Below, one piece after another: positions 44,934-55,526 of a DNA stretch of 64,000 bases. The notes beneath the pieces are model-generated. The model made no database searches. It was given only the letters and a program-made list of their open reading frames with translations, and was not told the origin of the DNA. The position numbers and the translations under genes are program-made. The stretch lies in NCBI GenBank assembly GCA_027475525.1, contig JAMWFC010000046.1, forward strand, positions 806,001 through 870,000, in the 5' to 3' direction. How positions within the stretch are numbered: the first letter of the stretch is position 1; each line of letters begins with the position of its first letter. Source of the stretch: Macrolepiota albuminosa (taxonomy: Eukaryota > Basidiomycota > Agaricomycetes > Agaricales > Agaricaceae).

Positions 44934-47451
44934 CTATACTCGATCACACTCTTTCGCATCCTCCTTAATAATATCCGCAGCCTGAATGGTTGTTGTTTAA
45001 GAGATAAACCTAGGGTACAGGTGAAAGCAACGCCACCTTTTCAGAAATAGCATAAAGGGTTCCTTGGAGGTGAGCAGAGATGAGGACGGGTATGATAGAA
45101 GCGTCAACCTCAATTGATTGAGTCAATCGTATATCTGATTCAAAGAGAAATCATTTACCACACGAAGGTTCTTAGTCCCATACACCTTCAATCTAGAATC
45201 AACAACCCCTTGGTCCTTCTGAGGTAACATGCTGGATGTGCCAATGGGATGGTAGGTGCTGTCTAGAGTCTGTTTCATGTATTCGATAATCTCTTCATCA
45301 GTCTGTGTACGTGCTCCAGGATTAACCTCGTTAATGATGTGATGTTTGAGGGGCGCTGTGCTGTAAATTCTCCTAGCAAGCTTGTATGCTTCCACAAGAA
45401 TCATAACATCTACTGGACTATCCAAGTAATTGGGATTAATCTCAGGTTGTATATTTGGATCATTGGAAACGATGTGCACTGATCCATAGCTGAAAGGATG
45501 GAGAAGGATCATTGTAGTTGTCATATAATCAATGCCAGCCTTTGGTTCTTTCAAGGTTCCCGGTAAGAACCGATCGAATCCAGTGATTCTAGTGAGTAAT
45601 GTGAAATTGCGATTGAGCCGTAGAAAGAAAAAACTCACTGAAGAAAAGGAACCTTGTCATTGAGTGCCCACTGCTTCTGGACTTTGGACGTAACCGTTGC
45701 CTTTTCTTTGTCTATAAGGCTTGCAATCGACCCATCTTTGTCAAAGTCCTTGAGAGGCAAGGCAGCAAAGGCTGATGGTATACTGCTCAGCATTCCACCA
45801 CCTGTCGCATTGCTACAAGCAACTAAGATATTGTTTCACAAGTGACGCAAACATTGTTCCTCACAATATTTCTTCTTGCTGTAAAGCAAATTGTGGATCA
45901 GACATCTTCGCCCACGTCTCATGTCCAGGGGTGAGTTCTGCTGTGAAGGCGGCAGTAACATGATCCTGGATGAATGTGTTATTCACAAAGAAATCTTTTG
46001 GCAAAGTGAAATTACTTCTGCAAAGCATGTCAGCATTGGAACAAAATATCAAGAAACTATATAGACGTAACGAAGATTCTTGCCAACTCCAGGCAAACTA
46101 ATGACAACCTTGATACCAAACTTATTCAAGACTTTGGGATCTCCAATACCTTGAGATGACAGTGAATGAGCAGACAAAATCTTGGTGCGGATGACTGACC
46201 AGACAGCTCCAAGAGCTGAGGTGTCTTGTAGCTGCCACAACACAAAATAACTTCTCTAGTCGCGTGGAGAGTCTCTAAGACACCATCTTTGACATATTCG
46301 ACTCCGTCGGCCACAACTTTGTCCTCGCCAGATGTGAGGATCTTGGTTACAAGAGCTCCAGTTATCACCTTCAAATTTGTGCGTAATTGGTTGGGCTCAT
46401 AGTATGCCTAATTACCTGTTAGATCTGACATGTGAATAATCATTTTCGCATACACTCGCTGCTGAGCTTCTGATAGATCGACTATCATATGAGCGGGTTG
46501 AGATCCAGGTCCCAGTGTTGTCACCGTCACTCTGGATAAAACCGTCCAACATCAAGTTAGGAAAACAAGGAATCGATAGGCATTAGTCACTGCATCATTA
46601 TTAGTTTGGACACCGAGTGATTTGAGGGTTTCAATCCAGGGCAAAGCAACGTCATCAAGATAGTGGGGAACCGATACCTGCAAAGGTCCGGACGTTCCGT
46701 GATATTCTTTATCGAATTTCATGCCGTAGTTAGTGGAATCTTCTTCAATGCAGTTTAAAGTCTCTGCCTGAGGGTGAAGTTAATGAAATGAATCACAGAA
46801 TGAACTTTTAAATACTTTTCTGAAGTATGGGAGGAGATTGTTCCAGTTCCAACCGGTAGCGCCGAGATCTTGCAACGCTGGTGAGTAAAGTCAGTTTCAG
46901 GCATTGTATCAGATGGTCTGTGCACACAGTCATATTCAATAGATGGGGCCCTTATCGGAAAAAAAGATCATATCTTTCTGAGTGCTGGTTCCATTATACG
47001 TACCGGCTATATTCCATAAAGTTCAACTGGAATATATGTGAACAGAGATGAACTTCAAGATGTCAAATAACATGCCAATGTTGAGCCTCCAATGCCTTTT
47101 CCCCTGGCAGAAAGTTTCAGTTGACAAGTTATTTGGAATTCAAGAATCTACCATCACCTGGGCAGAAACACGGAGCGACCACCTAGATTCATCTGAGGAG
47201 AACTAAAGAAGGTCCAATCCTTCTCAGGATTACCAAGATTGTGCACGAGATATCCTGGTTCATGCATTAAAACCATCCGATAAGGTATGCTGGTCCATGA
47301 GTCTACCTGGAATATCGATATTCTTGTCATGAAAGGGGCCAGAACCAGCTTCTAAGACTGTGACATTGATATCTGGGTTTTCCGATAGTCTTGCCGCCAC
47401 AACGTTTCCGCAAAGGCCAGCGCCTACGATCACATAGTCAGAGGTGTTCAT
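44934..47451 (-). CDS. GMC-family FAD oxidoreductase (AA3_2-like), multi-exon
   Basis: The N-terminus [22 protein letters not shown]...VLEAG is the FAD-binding GxGxxG Rossmann motif. It is followed by [41 protein letters not shown] (GMC signature 1 region) and later [19 protein letters not shown] (signature 2). The C-terminal domain has [45 protein letters not shown] (first catalytic His) and [30 protein letters not shown] (second His), ending at TAG 44934-44936. The last two exons require introns starting GTAAATG and GTGGCG. One intron near 47075 appears to be GC-AG. No signal peptide is seen, so it probably acts inside the cell. The alcohol substrate (aryl or aliphatic) cannot be told. Confidence 0.85.
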
Positions 47452-48265
47452 GGAAAGTATGGAGTCGTTAGCAAGCGTTGATGTGAGTCATGAGGTCTTT
47501 GGCTTGTTCATGATTGTGTAGGTCCACAACCAGTTGTCACCAATGGTCCTGAAAACACCTGCCATCCATCTCCTATTGTTACAAGTGTCATACACAATGC
47601 TTTCCAGCACGGCAGTCCTAAATTGATGCCACAGAAACGGTGCACCGGACGAATTATGGGATGGTCAAAGACCATATATGACCGTGTAAAGACAGCCACA
47701 TATGGTCATTGATGGTATGGGTATTTGACAGTCCGAAATGTCACGGTGATAAGATCAAAAATGATGTTGTCGTGAGAACCACCGCTCATCATCAACAATG
47801 ATGAGCACAATGCCACATCCATACAACAACTGCACATCCATAAAGTCAATAAATCACCGCTCCATCTTTCCTACTGATTCCTATCTAGCTCATTTCTCTC
47901 CATTAGACTACAGGTATGTCATTCTGCCACATTTAAGTCTTCAATTTGTAGCTATGATTTTGTTGCCAAGTTTTGTACTTTCAAAATAAATGATATATCG
48001 GACCAACTATTTTTTCATGAGACTTTTTCATTTACATCCCAACTCTCTTAGTCCTCACAACAAATGAGATATACAAGGTTTTTGAACAAGATTTCTACAC
48101 TCACCATTTCTAGAAATTTTTTTTTGCCAGAAGACTTTTCTCTGATGAACAAGCAAAAATCTTCATTTCTATGTATGTGCTCAAGACAAAGCAGCTTAAC
48201 TGTATATTTTGTTGGGATACAAATATCTGGCTATCATGAGCATGTCACAACAATATCATCATATC
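47452..48265. other. Upstream flank of the GMC gene, no gene seen
   Basis: Contains short inverted phrases around 47770-47810 (CATCATCAACAATGATGAG, a near-palindrome) and AT-rich sequence. No ORF with recognisable content. Confidence 0.35.
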
Positions 48266-48443
48266 TGTCAGGAGACTTCTCATTTCTTCCTTCTTTCTTC
48301 CTTTATTCTCTCATCTTACTGCTTCTATTCTTTCAACTCTATTTATTAGTACTACTTCCAGCTTCTGAGATACTCTGGTTCAGTCACACAGCTAGCAGAG
48401 GGAGTTCTAAAGTATATTATAATATATATTAACAATATCATAA
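48266..48443. repeat. LTR fragment related to the solo LTR at 7432-7930
   Basis: Begins TGTCAGGAGACTTCTCATTTC like the solo LTR start, and shares TCTATTCTTTCAAC, TTAGTACTACT and GAGATACTCTGGTTC with it, but is shortened and diverged. It runs into the LINE fragment at about 48447. Confidence 0.65.
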
Positions 48444-48446
48444 TAA

Positions 48447-49150
48447 CTAATCACCTGGCAGAGAAAGACCCCAAATGAACTCTTCTCTGAACTCCTTTAC
48501 TCTCAGTGGAATAATTTCAGTTTTTGCTGGATTGAATTTTGCTCTTGAGGCAATACACCAGTCACTGAGAATTTCTTTCAGCATTTGCAGATTGTCATCT
48601 GCAGACAAGAAAGTCATGGTATTATTGGAAAAGAGTGTTGTGATCAGTTTTTTCACAGTAGTCTAATATTTTGAAGCCTTTTAAATCAAATTTGCAAAGA
48701 GATGCTGCTAGTGATTTGATAGCAAAGTCAAACAGCAGGCATGATAGAGGGTCACTCTGCCTCACATCCTTTGTGACTTTCTATAGTGCACTAAAGACAC
48801 CATTAATCATGATTTTAGTCTTAGACTTTTTGTATAGAGTCTTGACAGTGTTTATAAAACTAAGTGGGATACCAAAAGTTTCTAAGGTATGCCATAAGTA
48901 TCTATGATCTATTTTATTATATGCTTTCTCCTAGTCAAGGGCAACTATCATTCCATTTACCTCAGCTGCTTTTGCATAATGAATTATTATCCTTATTAGT
49001 TTTGTCTGTTACATTATGCTTCTTTCTGATATAAACCTGCCTGGCTTGTATAGACCAGGTTAGTTATTACATCTGCTAGCCTCTCAGTGAGGATTTTTGT
49101 AAAAAGTTTTTAATCAGTGTTTAAGCACATAATAGACCTATAGTTAGCAA
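48447..49150 (-). pseudogene. LINE reverse transcriptase fragment (second LINE family)
   Basis: Minus-strand readings with stops give SKTKIMINGVFSALYKVTK, DPLSCLLFDFAIKSLAASL (RT motif B region), then FSNNTMTFLSADDNLQMLKEILSDWCIASRAKFNPAKTEIIPL. The expected FADD catalytic box reads FSNN, so both aspartates have become asparagine. The sequence differs from the larger LINE to the right, so it is a separate family. It is truncated on both sides. Confidence 0.75.
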
Positions 49151-49158
49151 TGTCTAAT

Positions 49159-49353
49159 TGTAAGACTTCCAGAGGAGTGAACTGACAACCTCAGGAAAAC
49201 TGGAACTAAAGCTTGAACCTGCATTGCATGTTACCATTACACTATAGTACTGTGTTACTACTTGCCTTTGCTTGTCAACTAGTACTATTCTAGCTCCAGT
49301 CAATAGAGGCTTAGCATAACTCTGGGCTTTAACTAATGTGTCATACTCTGACA
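49159..49353 (-). mobile_element. Short TG...CA element with tRNA-like boxes (diverged copy)
   Basis: About 195 bp, TGTAAGACTTCC to CTCTGACA on the plus strand, closely matching the element at 58483-58686 along its length. On the minus strand it has an A-box-like TAGTGTAATGG and a B-box-like GGTTGTCAGTTCACTCC. The flanks do not match, so the TSD has decayed. Confidence 0.65.
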
Positions 49354-49359
49354 TGCTGC

Positions 49360-49560
49360 CTATATATATAGGCCAACAAATTCTAGTGCTCCAAAAAAAC
49401 CATGGGAAAAACATAGCATGATGATGGTTTGGAACAAAGAGTGTCTCCTAGCTGAAAAGCTCTGCATTGAGGAGTGTGAGCTCAATGACATAGTCCCACT
49501 ACTTGTGCTCTAGTAGGAAGTCAAATAATGTCTTGGAGAAAATATTCTCAAAATTTTTTT
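49360..49560 (-). pseudogene. Possible gypsy RT N-terminal fragment
   Basis: The minus-strand reading contains WDYVIELTLLNAELFS, resembling the block before the fingers of gypsy RTs (xDxxIELTPxAxxF). The rest is broken by stops. The call rests on one short motif. Confidence 0.35.
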
Positions 49561-49975
49561 TTGATAGTGTCACAGTGAGCCAGTAGACAGTGTATAAATG
49601 TCAGCCTCTACTGGTCAGGACATGTGTGGGAGTTCCACAGAGAAATATATCATTTTTCACCTTTCTTATAGTCCACCCCATTAGAAATGCCTTTATTCAC
49701 CGAGTGTGGAGCTCAGTGCTACTACCTTATCCAATCGTGGTTATTTTTCTCCATGACTTGAGAGGTGATGAGGATGCTGGGAGGAGGTTTTTCCATGTCC
49801 TTCTGACTATGCTGGATTTGGTTGCCTTATGCCTGAATCTCTTCTCATTCGTCGCTAGGCAGTCCAGCTTTATCTTTCTTTCTAGCATGGCTCTAACTCT
49901 GGCTTTTATTTTGTTTTTTGTAATGGTGCATTCCAGGTCTGCATTTCTTAAGATTTTCTATTCACATCTTGCTTT

Positions 49976-50383
49976 CTATATAGCATATGCAGCTTCTGAC
50001 ACTACAATCGCCCAGAATCTGTGTTCTCCTGGATTCCTTCCTTGGTCATTACTCGCAATGGCACAACCCAGCACATCTTCCAAGGAGGGTTTAGAGAAAG
50101 GTATATTTCCTTTTTTCATCAGCGCTTTAATAAAATTCCAGACGTGTTCTTGTTCAGATATCTTACATTCCATGAGAATATGATTCATTGTCTCTTCTAT
50201 GTGACATACCAGGCAGATAGCCCTCTCCTCAAAGTTGTGGATGTTGTTCCAGTATTTTCCAATTTTATATAGATTGTGTATGGATTTCCATAGGAAAATT
50301 CTTACTTTCTTTGATAGGGCTCTGTTCCTTACTGACTTCCAGATTATCCTGTCTGTTGGTAAAGAGCCTGTAGTTTCTTTCAC
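49976..50383 (-). pseudogene. LINE C-terminal zinc-binding module (zf-RVT like)
   Basis: The reading has IIWKSVRNRALSKKVRIFLWKSIHNLYKIGKYW and CLVCHIEETMNHILMEC, the CxxCxxxxETxxHxxxxC pattern found downstream of RT/RNase H in many LINEs. It is intact as a reading but part of a dead element. Confidence 0.8.
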
Positions 50384-50422
50384 AGCCCACTATGTTGCAT
50401 CAAGATTTGCATGGGTTTCTCC

Positions 50423-50927
50423 TCAGTCTGGAGCAGGTAGTAGGCTCAGAATACCCTTGTATATCAGGGCCTGGGTCGCACTCGCTAGCTTGGCACCTGT
50501 TACATTGTAACCTCTTGGAATCCAAAGGTCTATCTCATCTGGGGTGGCTTTTCTAGCTCCTTTGTTTGCAAGACAGTCTGCCTCTTCATTCCCTATTATA
50601 CCTGCATGACCTTTTACTTTTTCCAGTATTGTTAGACCCTTCCTTTCATGCAGCGCAGTGACTAAGAGGCACATGATATCACTATTTGCAGCCCCAATTC
50701 AGCCCTCTTCTTTGCGCTTTGCCAGTAAGGTGGTTAGACTGTCTATTATTAGCTATGAGTTGCTTTTTACCAGGATCAATTGGATTTTCAACATGAGTGT
50801 GCTGTGCCACCTCTAGGACAGCAATGGCCTCCCCTGCATTGTTTGTTTGTGCTATATAATAAGAGAGCTGAATGGCTCTGTTCCTCGAGTCTTCATGACC
50901 AAACCAGATTCCTGCTTCAGCTGCCAC
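50423..50927 (-). pseudogene. LINE RNase H domain
   Basis: AEAGIWFGHEDSRNRAIQL, NNAGEAIAVLEVAQ (catalytic Glu), LIANNRQ (where the family has a catalytic Asp in DSxY/DSR, here apparently Asn) and KVKGHAGIIGNEEADCLANKGAR (last catalytic Asp with the GNEEAD box). Two readings with a break at about 50680 are needed. Confidence 0.8.
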
Positions 50928-51100
50928 TTCTCCTCTGTTGTTTTTTATGCATGAACCATCTGTATAGATAGTTGTCAGAGAGGGTACCTTATTCCATTTT
51001 TGTCATTTCTATCTGAGGCGGCAAAGACTCTAAAACCATCCTTTAGAGGGGCTGTAGTTTCAATATTCAAACTGAAGAGGCATCTTACTTTTTTAGTGAT

Positions 51101-51331
51101 CTACAGTCTCTCCTCTTCATTTATCATTCTAGTTTCTATGAAAAAATCAGGGTTCCACTTCCATTCTAGTTTGCTGATATGGTCCCTTGTCATGAGACTA
51201 CATTTGTATGGGTTCTTGCACCCTCTTAGTCTCAAGTTTTTACACACTATGCAGACACAGTTCCTACATGCTTTATAGTTTCCAGATGTATTTGCCAAAG
51301 ATTCTCCAAATTTCATCATGTCTCCCACCAT
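51101..51331 (-). pseudogene. LINE Cys-rich segment between RT and RNase H
   Basis: The reading contains CRNCVCIVCKNLRLRGCKNPYKC, a dense cysteine cluster between RT and RNase H, followed by WKWNPDFF. It looks like a zinc-binding segment of the same LINE protein; I do not know a name for it. Confidence 0.55.
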
Positions 51332-52072
51332 TATGATTTTATGTATGTCTCATAGGCATACCATTGTGTCAGAGTTTAATCTGAGCTTCTCATCTTTTCT
51401 CATTCTTTTATGTAGCCATATTGGTAGGGATTCTTTTATTTCCTTACTCACTTGTGAGGGATACAAAGTCTACTTTATATTTTTTAGCTGTCCTTATCAT
51501 CCTTTGTAGAGAGATTGGTAAGCTGTCATTGCTTGACCTTGTGTCAATTGATATGTCCTGTAAGAATGGGTTTAGAATTAAGGACTTTGTTCTAGCAGGT
51601 TCTTTTATGACTTTCTCACTGATGATCTGGTCTGCAACATAAGCCTATTTTGGCTGTTCATTGTCAAATTTTAGGTAGTGTTGTGTTTTCATCAGTTTTA
51701 TTGCCTTGTTCCTTATTCTAATATCTAGAACTTTTTACCCCCCCTGCCCAAAGGGGAGTTGCAGTGTATTTATCCCTATCATCAGGGGAGCTTTTGTTCC
51801 CCATAGGAATTCTTTTGATATTCTTGTTAGGAGGTCTTCAATTTGCCTTGGCATGCCTTGCATCCATGCACAATATTGGGATCTATCACCTACCACCATG
51901 CCTATTATTAAACATTTGCCTTTCAGGGTGGGGTTATTTCTCCCTCATCTTTTGAGGTCTCTTACTATTGCTTCTACTGTTGGTGTCCACACACTGGCAT
52001 TTTCAATACCATTCCCTATAAATGCGCTCAACAAGCATGTTGCTTCACTTTTATCTGCTATTTTAATTTTCG

Positions 52073-52226
52073 TTGGAATAGTTCTACCATCCATTCTAAA
52101 CTTGCATGTATTTATTAAAGTACTTCTATAATTATTTGTGCCAACTAGATTGGAATAGTTCTACCATCCATTCTAAACTTGCATGTATTTATTAAAGTAC
52201 TTCTATAATTATTTGTGCCAACTAGA
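52073..52226. repeat. Perfect 77-bp tandem duplication (8)
   Basis: 52073-52149 equals 52150-52226, starting TTGGAATAGTTC, within LINE RT/thumb sequence. Confidence 0.95.
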
Positions 52227-52417
52227 ACTATCACAGTTTTTGGAATATTGAAATGTGCTTCTGATGCCTTATACCAGGCCCTCAGAATTCTCTCTAGGTC
52301 ATAGAAGCTATTCTCCTTCCCAAGATACACCATGATGTCATCAGCAAAGAGAGTTACGAGCTACGATTCGTGCCTTCGGCACGAATTTCGTAGCTCGTTG
52401 GGGGCTTCGCCCCCAAA

Positions 52418-52571
52418 CCCCCCCCAACTAAGCCTCCACCCTAACCTCACTTCGTTCGGTTAGGGCTCCAAATATGTATAGAGAACTCAGTGCTCCCCCC
52501 CCAACTAAGCCTCCACCCTAACCTCACTTCGTTCGGTTAGGGCTCCAAATATGTATAGAGAACTCAGTGCT
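52418..52571. repeat. Perfect 77-bp tandem duplication (9)
   Basis: 52418-52494 equals 52495-52571, starting with eight C and AACTAAGCC. Confidence 0.95.
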
Positions 52572-52693
52572 TAATCCCAGCCTCAACCTCACTTCGTTCG
52601 GTTAAGGCCTCGGTATTTCACAACTCAATGCTTAATCCCAGCCTCAACCTCACTTCGTTCGGTTAAGGCCTCGGTATTTCACAACTCAATGCT
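52568..52693. repeat. 61-bp tandem duplication
   Basis: 52568-52628 is repeated at 52629-52689 (TGCTTAATCCCAG...). This is the one tandem unit here that is not 77 bp. It may be a genuine minisatellite or a product of the overlapping artefacts on each side. Confidence 0.9.
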
Positions 52694-52827
52694 CAATCCT
52701 AGTTTGCCTCAACTCTCAGAGCATTATTGTAAGCTAAATTGAATTTTTCTGTATTTCACAACTCAATGCTCAATCCTAGTTTGCCTCAACTCTCAGAGCA
52801 TTATTGTAAGCTAAATTGAATTTTTCT
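52674..52827. repeat. Perfect 77-bp tandem duplication (10)
   Basis: 52674-52750 equals 52751-52827, starting GTATTTCACAAC. Confidence 0.95.
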
Positions 52828-52943
52828 TGAATATTTCAAATTTTTAAGCATTTATAAATCTCAAAACAAAACTGAAAAGTAGTGTATCAGTAGCCTCTGA
52901 ATTTTCTCTGATTTTTGAGTTATTTTCCTGGAATCTTTGAGCA

Positions 52944-53097
52944 TTTTCTACTAACATCTTCTGAAAAACAGACCAATTGAGATTTTCTGGAATTCTTCAC
53001 ATTTCCTGAGCATTTATAAATTTTCTACTAACATCTTCTGAAAAACAGACCAATTGAGATTTTCTGGAATTCTTCACATTTCCTGAGCATTTATAAA
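52944..53097. repeat. Perfect 77-bp tandem duplication (11)
   Basis: 52944-53020 equals 53021-53097, starting TTTTCTACTAAC. Confidence 0.95.
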
Positions 53098-54038
53098 TCT
53101 CATAAAAACTCAAGTCAGTGTATCAGTAGGCCTCAAATTTTTTCTGATTTTTCAGTGATTTTATCTGAATTTTCTAAGCATTTCTAATGCTGAAATGAGC
53201 CAACTCTTATGTTATTACCCAAAAAGGAAGGTTCTTGGTCAGCCTTGGTCAGCATTAGTTTTTCCCAGGCGTCGTCGCATTATATAGAGATGATTAGCCT
53301 TTTCATGTTTTTTCCAATATTGATGCCTTTTAGAGATGATTTTCTAATCATTTGGGCAAGTGATTTAATTGCTAGGTTGAAGAGCATGTATGATAGTGGG
53401 TCTCCTTGTCTTATGCCTCTTGTTACTTGAAACTTGTCACTCACTTCACCATTCAGAATGACTTTTGTGTATGTGTCAGAATAGAGAGCTTTTATTGTGT
53501 CTATGAAACCTTTTGAGATGCTGAACTTTTTCAGAAATGCCCAAATAAAAGGATGGAGAATCCTATTGTACGCTTTCTCTTGATCTAGGCATATTATCAT
53601 TTCATCCATTTTCATTTTACTGCACCAATCTATTGTAAGTTGTGCTAATTCTGTTTGATTTTCTATTTTGCGACCTGTCATAAACCCAGCCTGGTCAGTG
53701 TGAATGAGGTTTTATGTGACCCCACTCAGCCTGGTGGTAAGTACTTTCATAAAGATCTTATAATCTGTATTTAAAACTGTTATAGGTCAGTAGTTTCCAA
53801 TATTCATTTTATCTCCTTTTTTATATAGAGGGCATAGCAATCTATCAGCAAAGCCAGTATTCAGCTCCATCCCATATTTCTGTATGTCATTGAAGACTAT
53901 TGTCAGGGCATCTGTGATGTTGAAACTTTTTTTTTTATCTTCCGGCACTATTTTCATGGCAAGCCACAATTTGTGGATGATGCCGTTAAGGCCAGCTGCT
54001 TTCCTGCTTTTTACCGTGTTCATTGCTTTCTGGACCTG

Positions 54039-54329
54039 TGTTGGAAGGAGGGATCACAGGGTATGTGCCACTGCAGCGGAACACATCACGTGATGTGTGT
54101 GCCGTAGGAAGAGGTAAATTTTTTGGAAAAGAAACTGTACAGTTGATAGGGATATTGATTGGATACGGATGCCCAGTACCTCAGTTGTCTACCATATCGA
54201 CTGAGGTACATACAAGCGTTACCTTACTTCACATAGAAGCTGATGGGTAGTGTAGCATCATCTGTCAACAGGTACTTAGTACAATAAATATAGTCGTCTA
54301 CCATATCGACTGAGCATCATTTGTCAACA
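54039..54329 (+). repeat. 5' LTR of the copia element
   Basis: 291 bp. By hand alignment it differs from the 3' LTR at about 18 positions, every one a transition. Confidence 0.93.
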
Positions 54330-54404
54330 GGTTATGGGCCCCGAGCAGCTCAACTAAACCAAATCAGACGACTCACCAACCCACCAAAAAACATGAACTA
54401 AACC

Positions 54405-55514
54405 ATGTCGAACCCAGCACTCTTCATGCTACCAGCTGAAGAAAAATTTGATGGATCAAACTGGTCGTCGTTTAAAACCATGATAATGGAAGCGGCCCGA
54501 GGAAGAGGCTTGCTCAAATACCTGAACGGGAATATCAAAAGGCCAAGCCCAAAGGACGAGGGGAGCGCCAGACGCATCGGGACTCCAGGAGACCAACCAA
54601 CGTGGTGGGGAGCTGCAAACTCCACGATGGACGAGTGGATGCAACGTGATGTGTACGCCCGTAGTATGGTAATCCTGAATGTGATCAACCCCATTGGGGC
54701 GGGAGTCAAACTCGACAGGACAGCAGCGGAAGCATGGCAGTTATTGACCAAGCTCCATGACGCCAAGTCAGACCTCGGCCTCCTCCAAGCGGAAGAAGAG
54801 CTTAACTCCATAAAATACTGGGACGGAGCAAACATCGAGAGCCACTTCAGGGCGTTACATACCGCATGGACTAAAGCAAACAATCAGGGGGCAGGCATTG
54901 AGGATCATAGGTTCAGAGCATACATCATCAAATCCATGCCTAGTTCTTGGGCCCCTGTCACTGGTGCTCTGTTTGATTTGAAAACATCAGCCGACGTAAT
55001 AGTCAGACTGACGACCCATGCTTTACTACTTCATGGCCCTGCAGTCACCACCCCAGCAAACTCAGTTCATGCTCTATCGGTGCAGACGACACCCAACTGG
55101 AACGATCGGGCAAGCCTGAAGTACAAAAACTGCAGTCGCATGGGGCACACAAAAGAGAAATGCTTCCGGAAGGGCGGAGGAATGGAGGGTCAGTATCCAG
55201 AGTGGTGGAGGAGGAATAAGGGTGCGACAACCACGACGTCATCGACCCCTAACGCCATCCCATCAGTGCCAAACACTCCACAGGCAAACTCCGCGACTGC
55301 CGTATCCTCAGACAACAGCAGTAACATAAAATGCTTAGCGTTCTCGACGCAGGTACAGACCCCCTCCAACGCTGTCACGTACACAGACTCAGCAGCTAGC
55401 CAGCACTTCTTCACGGACAGGTCGGATTTTGTGACGTATAACCCTCCCAGTGCCAACAATCTGGTCGGAGTCACAGCTGAGGGACAAACGTTCCGGGTAG
55501 AGGGATGTGGCTGA
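54405..55514 (+). pseudogene. Copia Gag and start of protease
   Basis: The start at 54405 (MSNPALFMLPAEEKFDGSNWSSFK) is the normal copia Gag opening, followed by the UBN2-like Gag core (AEAWQLLTKLHDAKSDLGLLQAEEELNSIKY). The zinc knuckle reads YKNCSRMGHTKEKC: the first cysteine is tyrosine, consistent with a G-to-A change in TGC. The protease motif is TDSAASQHFFTDRSDF. The reading ends at TGA 55512-55514, after which the same protein continues (VRYGDKTVQITLDNVLHAPDLSHNLVSLG). Confidence 0.85.
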
Positions 55515-55526
55515 GTATGCAAATGG

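Larger units (their letters stand above)
52356..53275. mobile_element. Non-coding insertion in the LINE RT with hairpins and repeats
   Basis: It starts with a strong hairpin (52357-52397: 18-bp stem, 2-nt bulge, TTC loop) and a second (52398-52416, TTGGGGGC/GCCCCCAA with TTC loop). Phrases CCTAACCTCACTTCGTTCGG/TTAGG repeat after these, followed by AT-rich imperfect repeats (GCATTTATAAATCTCA..., TGTATCAGTAG...CTGATTTTT) at about 52845-52960 and 53090-53190. No ORF. It separates RT motifs B and C. The type is unknown: the terminal hairpin could suggest a Helitron-like or other non-autonomous element, but no diagnostic end is present. Confidence 0.7.
52145..54033 (-). pseudogene. LINE reverse transcriptase, split by a 0.9-kb insertion
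   Basis: RT blocks: KSRKAAGLNGIIHKLW and FADRLLCPLYKKGDK (54023-53787), IICLDQEKAYNRI (motif A) and RQGDPLSYMLFNLAIKSL (motif B, 53681-53280). After the insert come LFADDIMVYLGKE (motif C, FADD intact) and RAWYKASEAHFN (52350-52145). Reading straight across the insert gives KRLIIS-LFADD, the expected RT sequence. A 77-bp duplication at 52073-52226 repeats the end of this segment. Confidence 0.82.
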
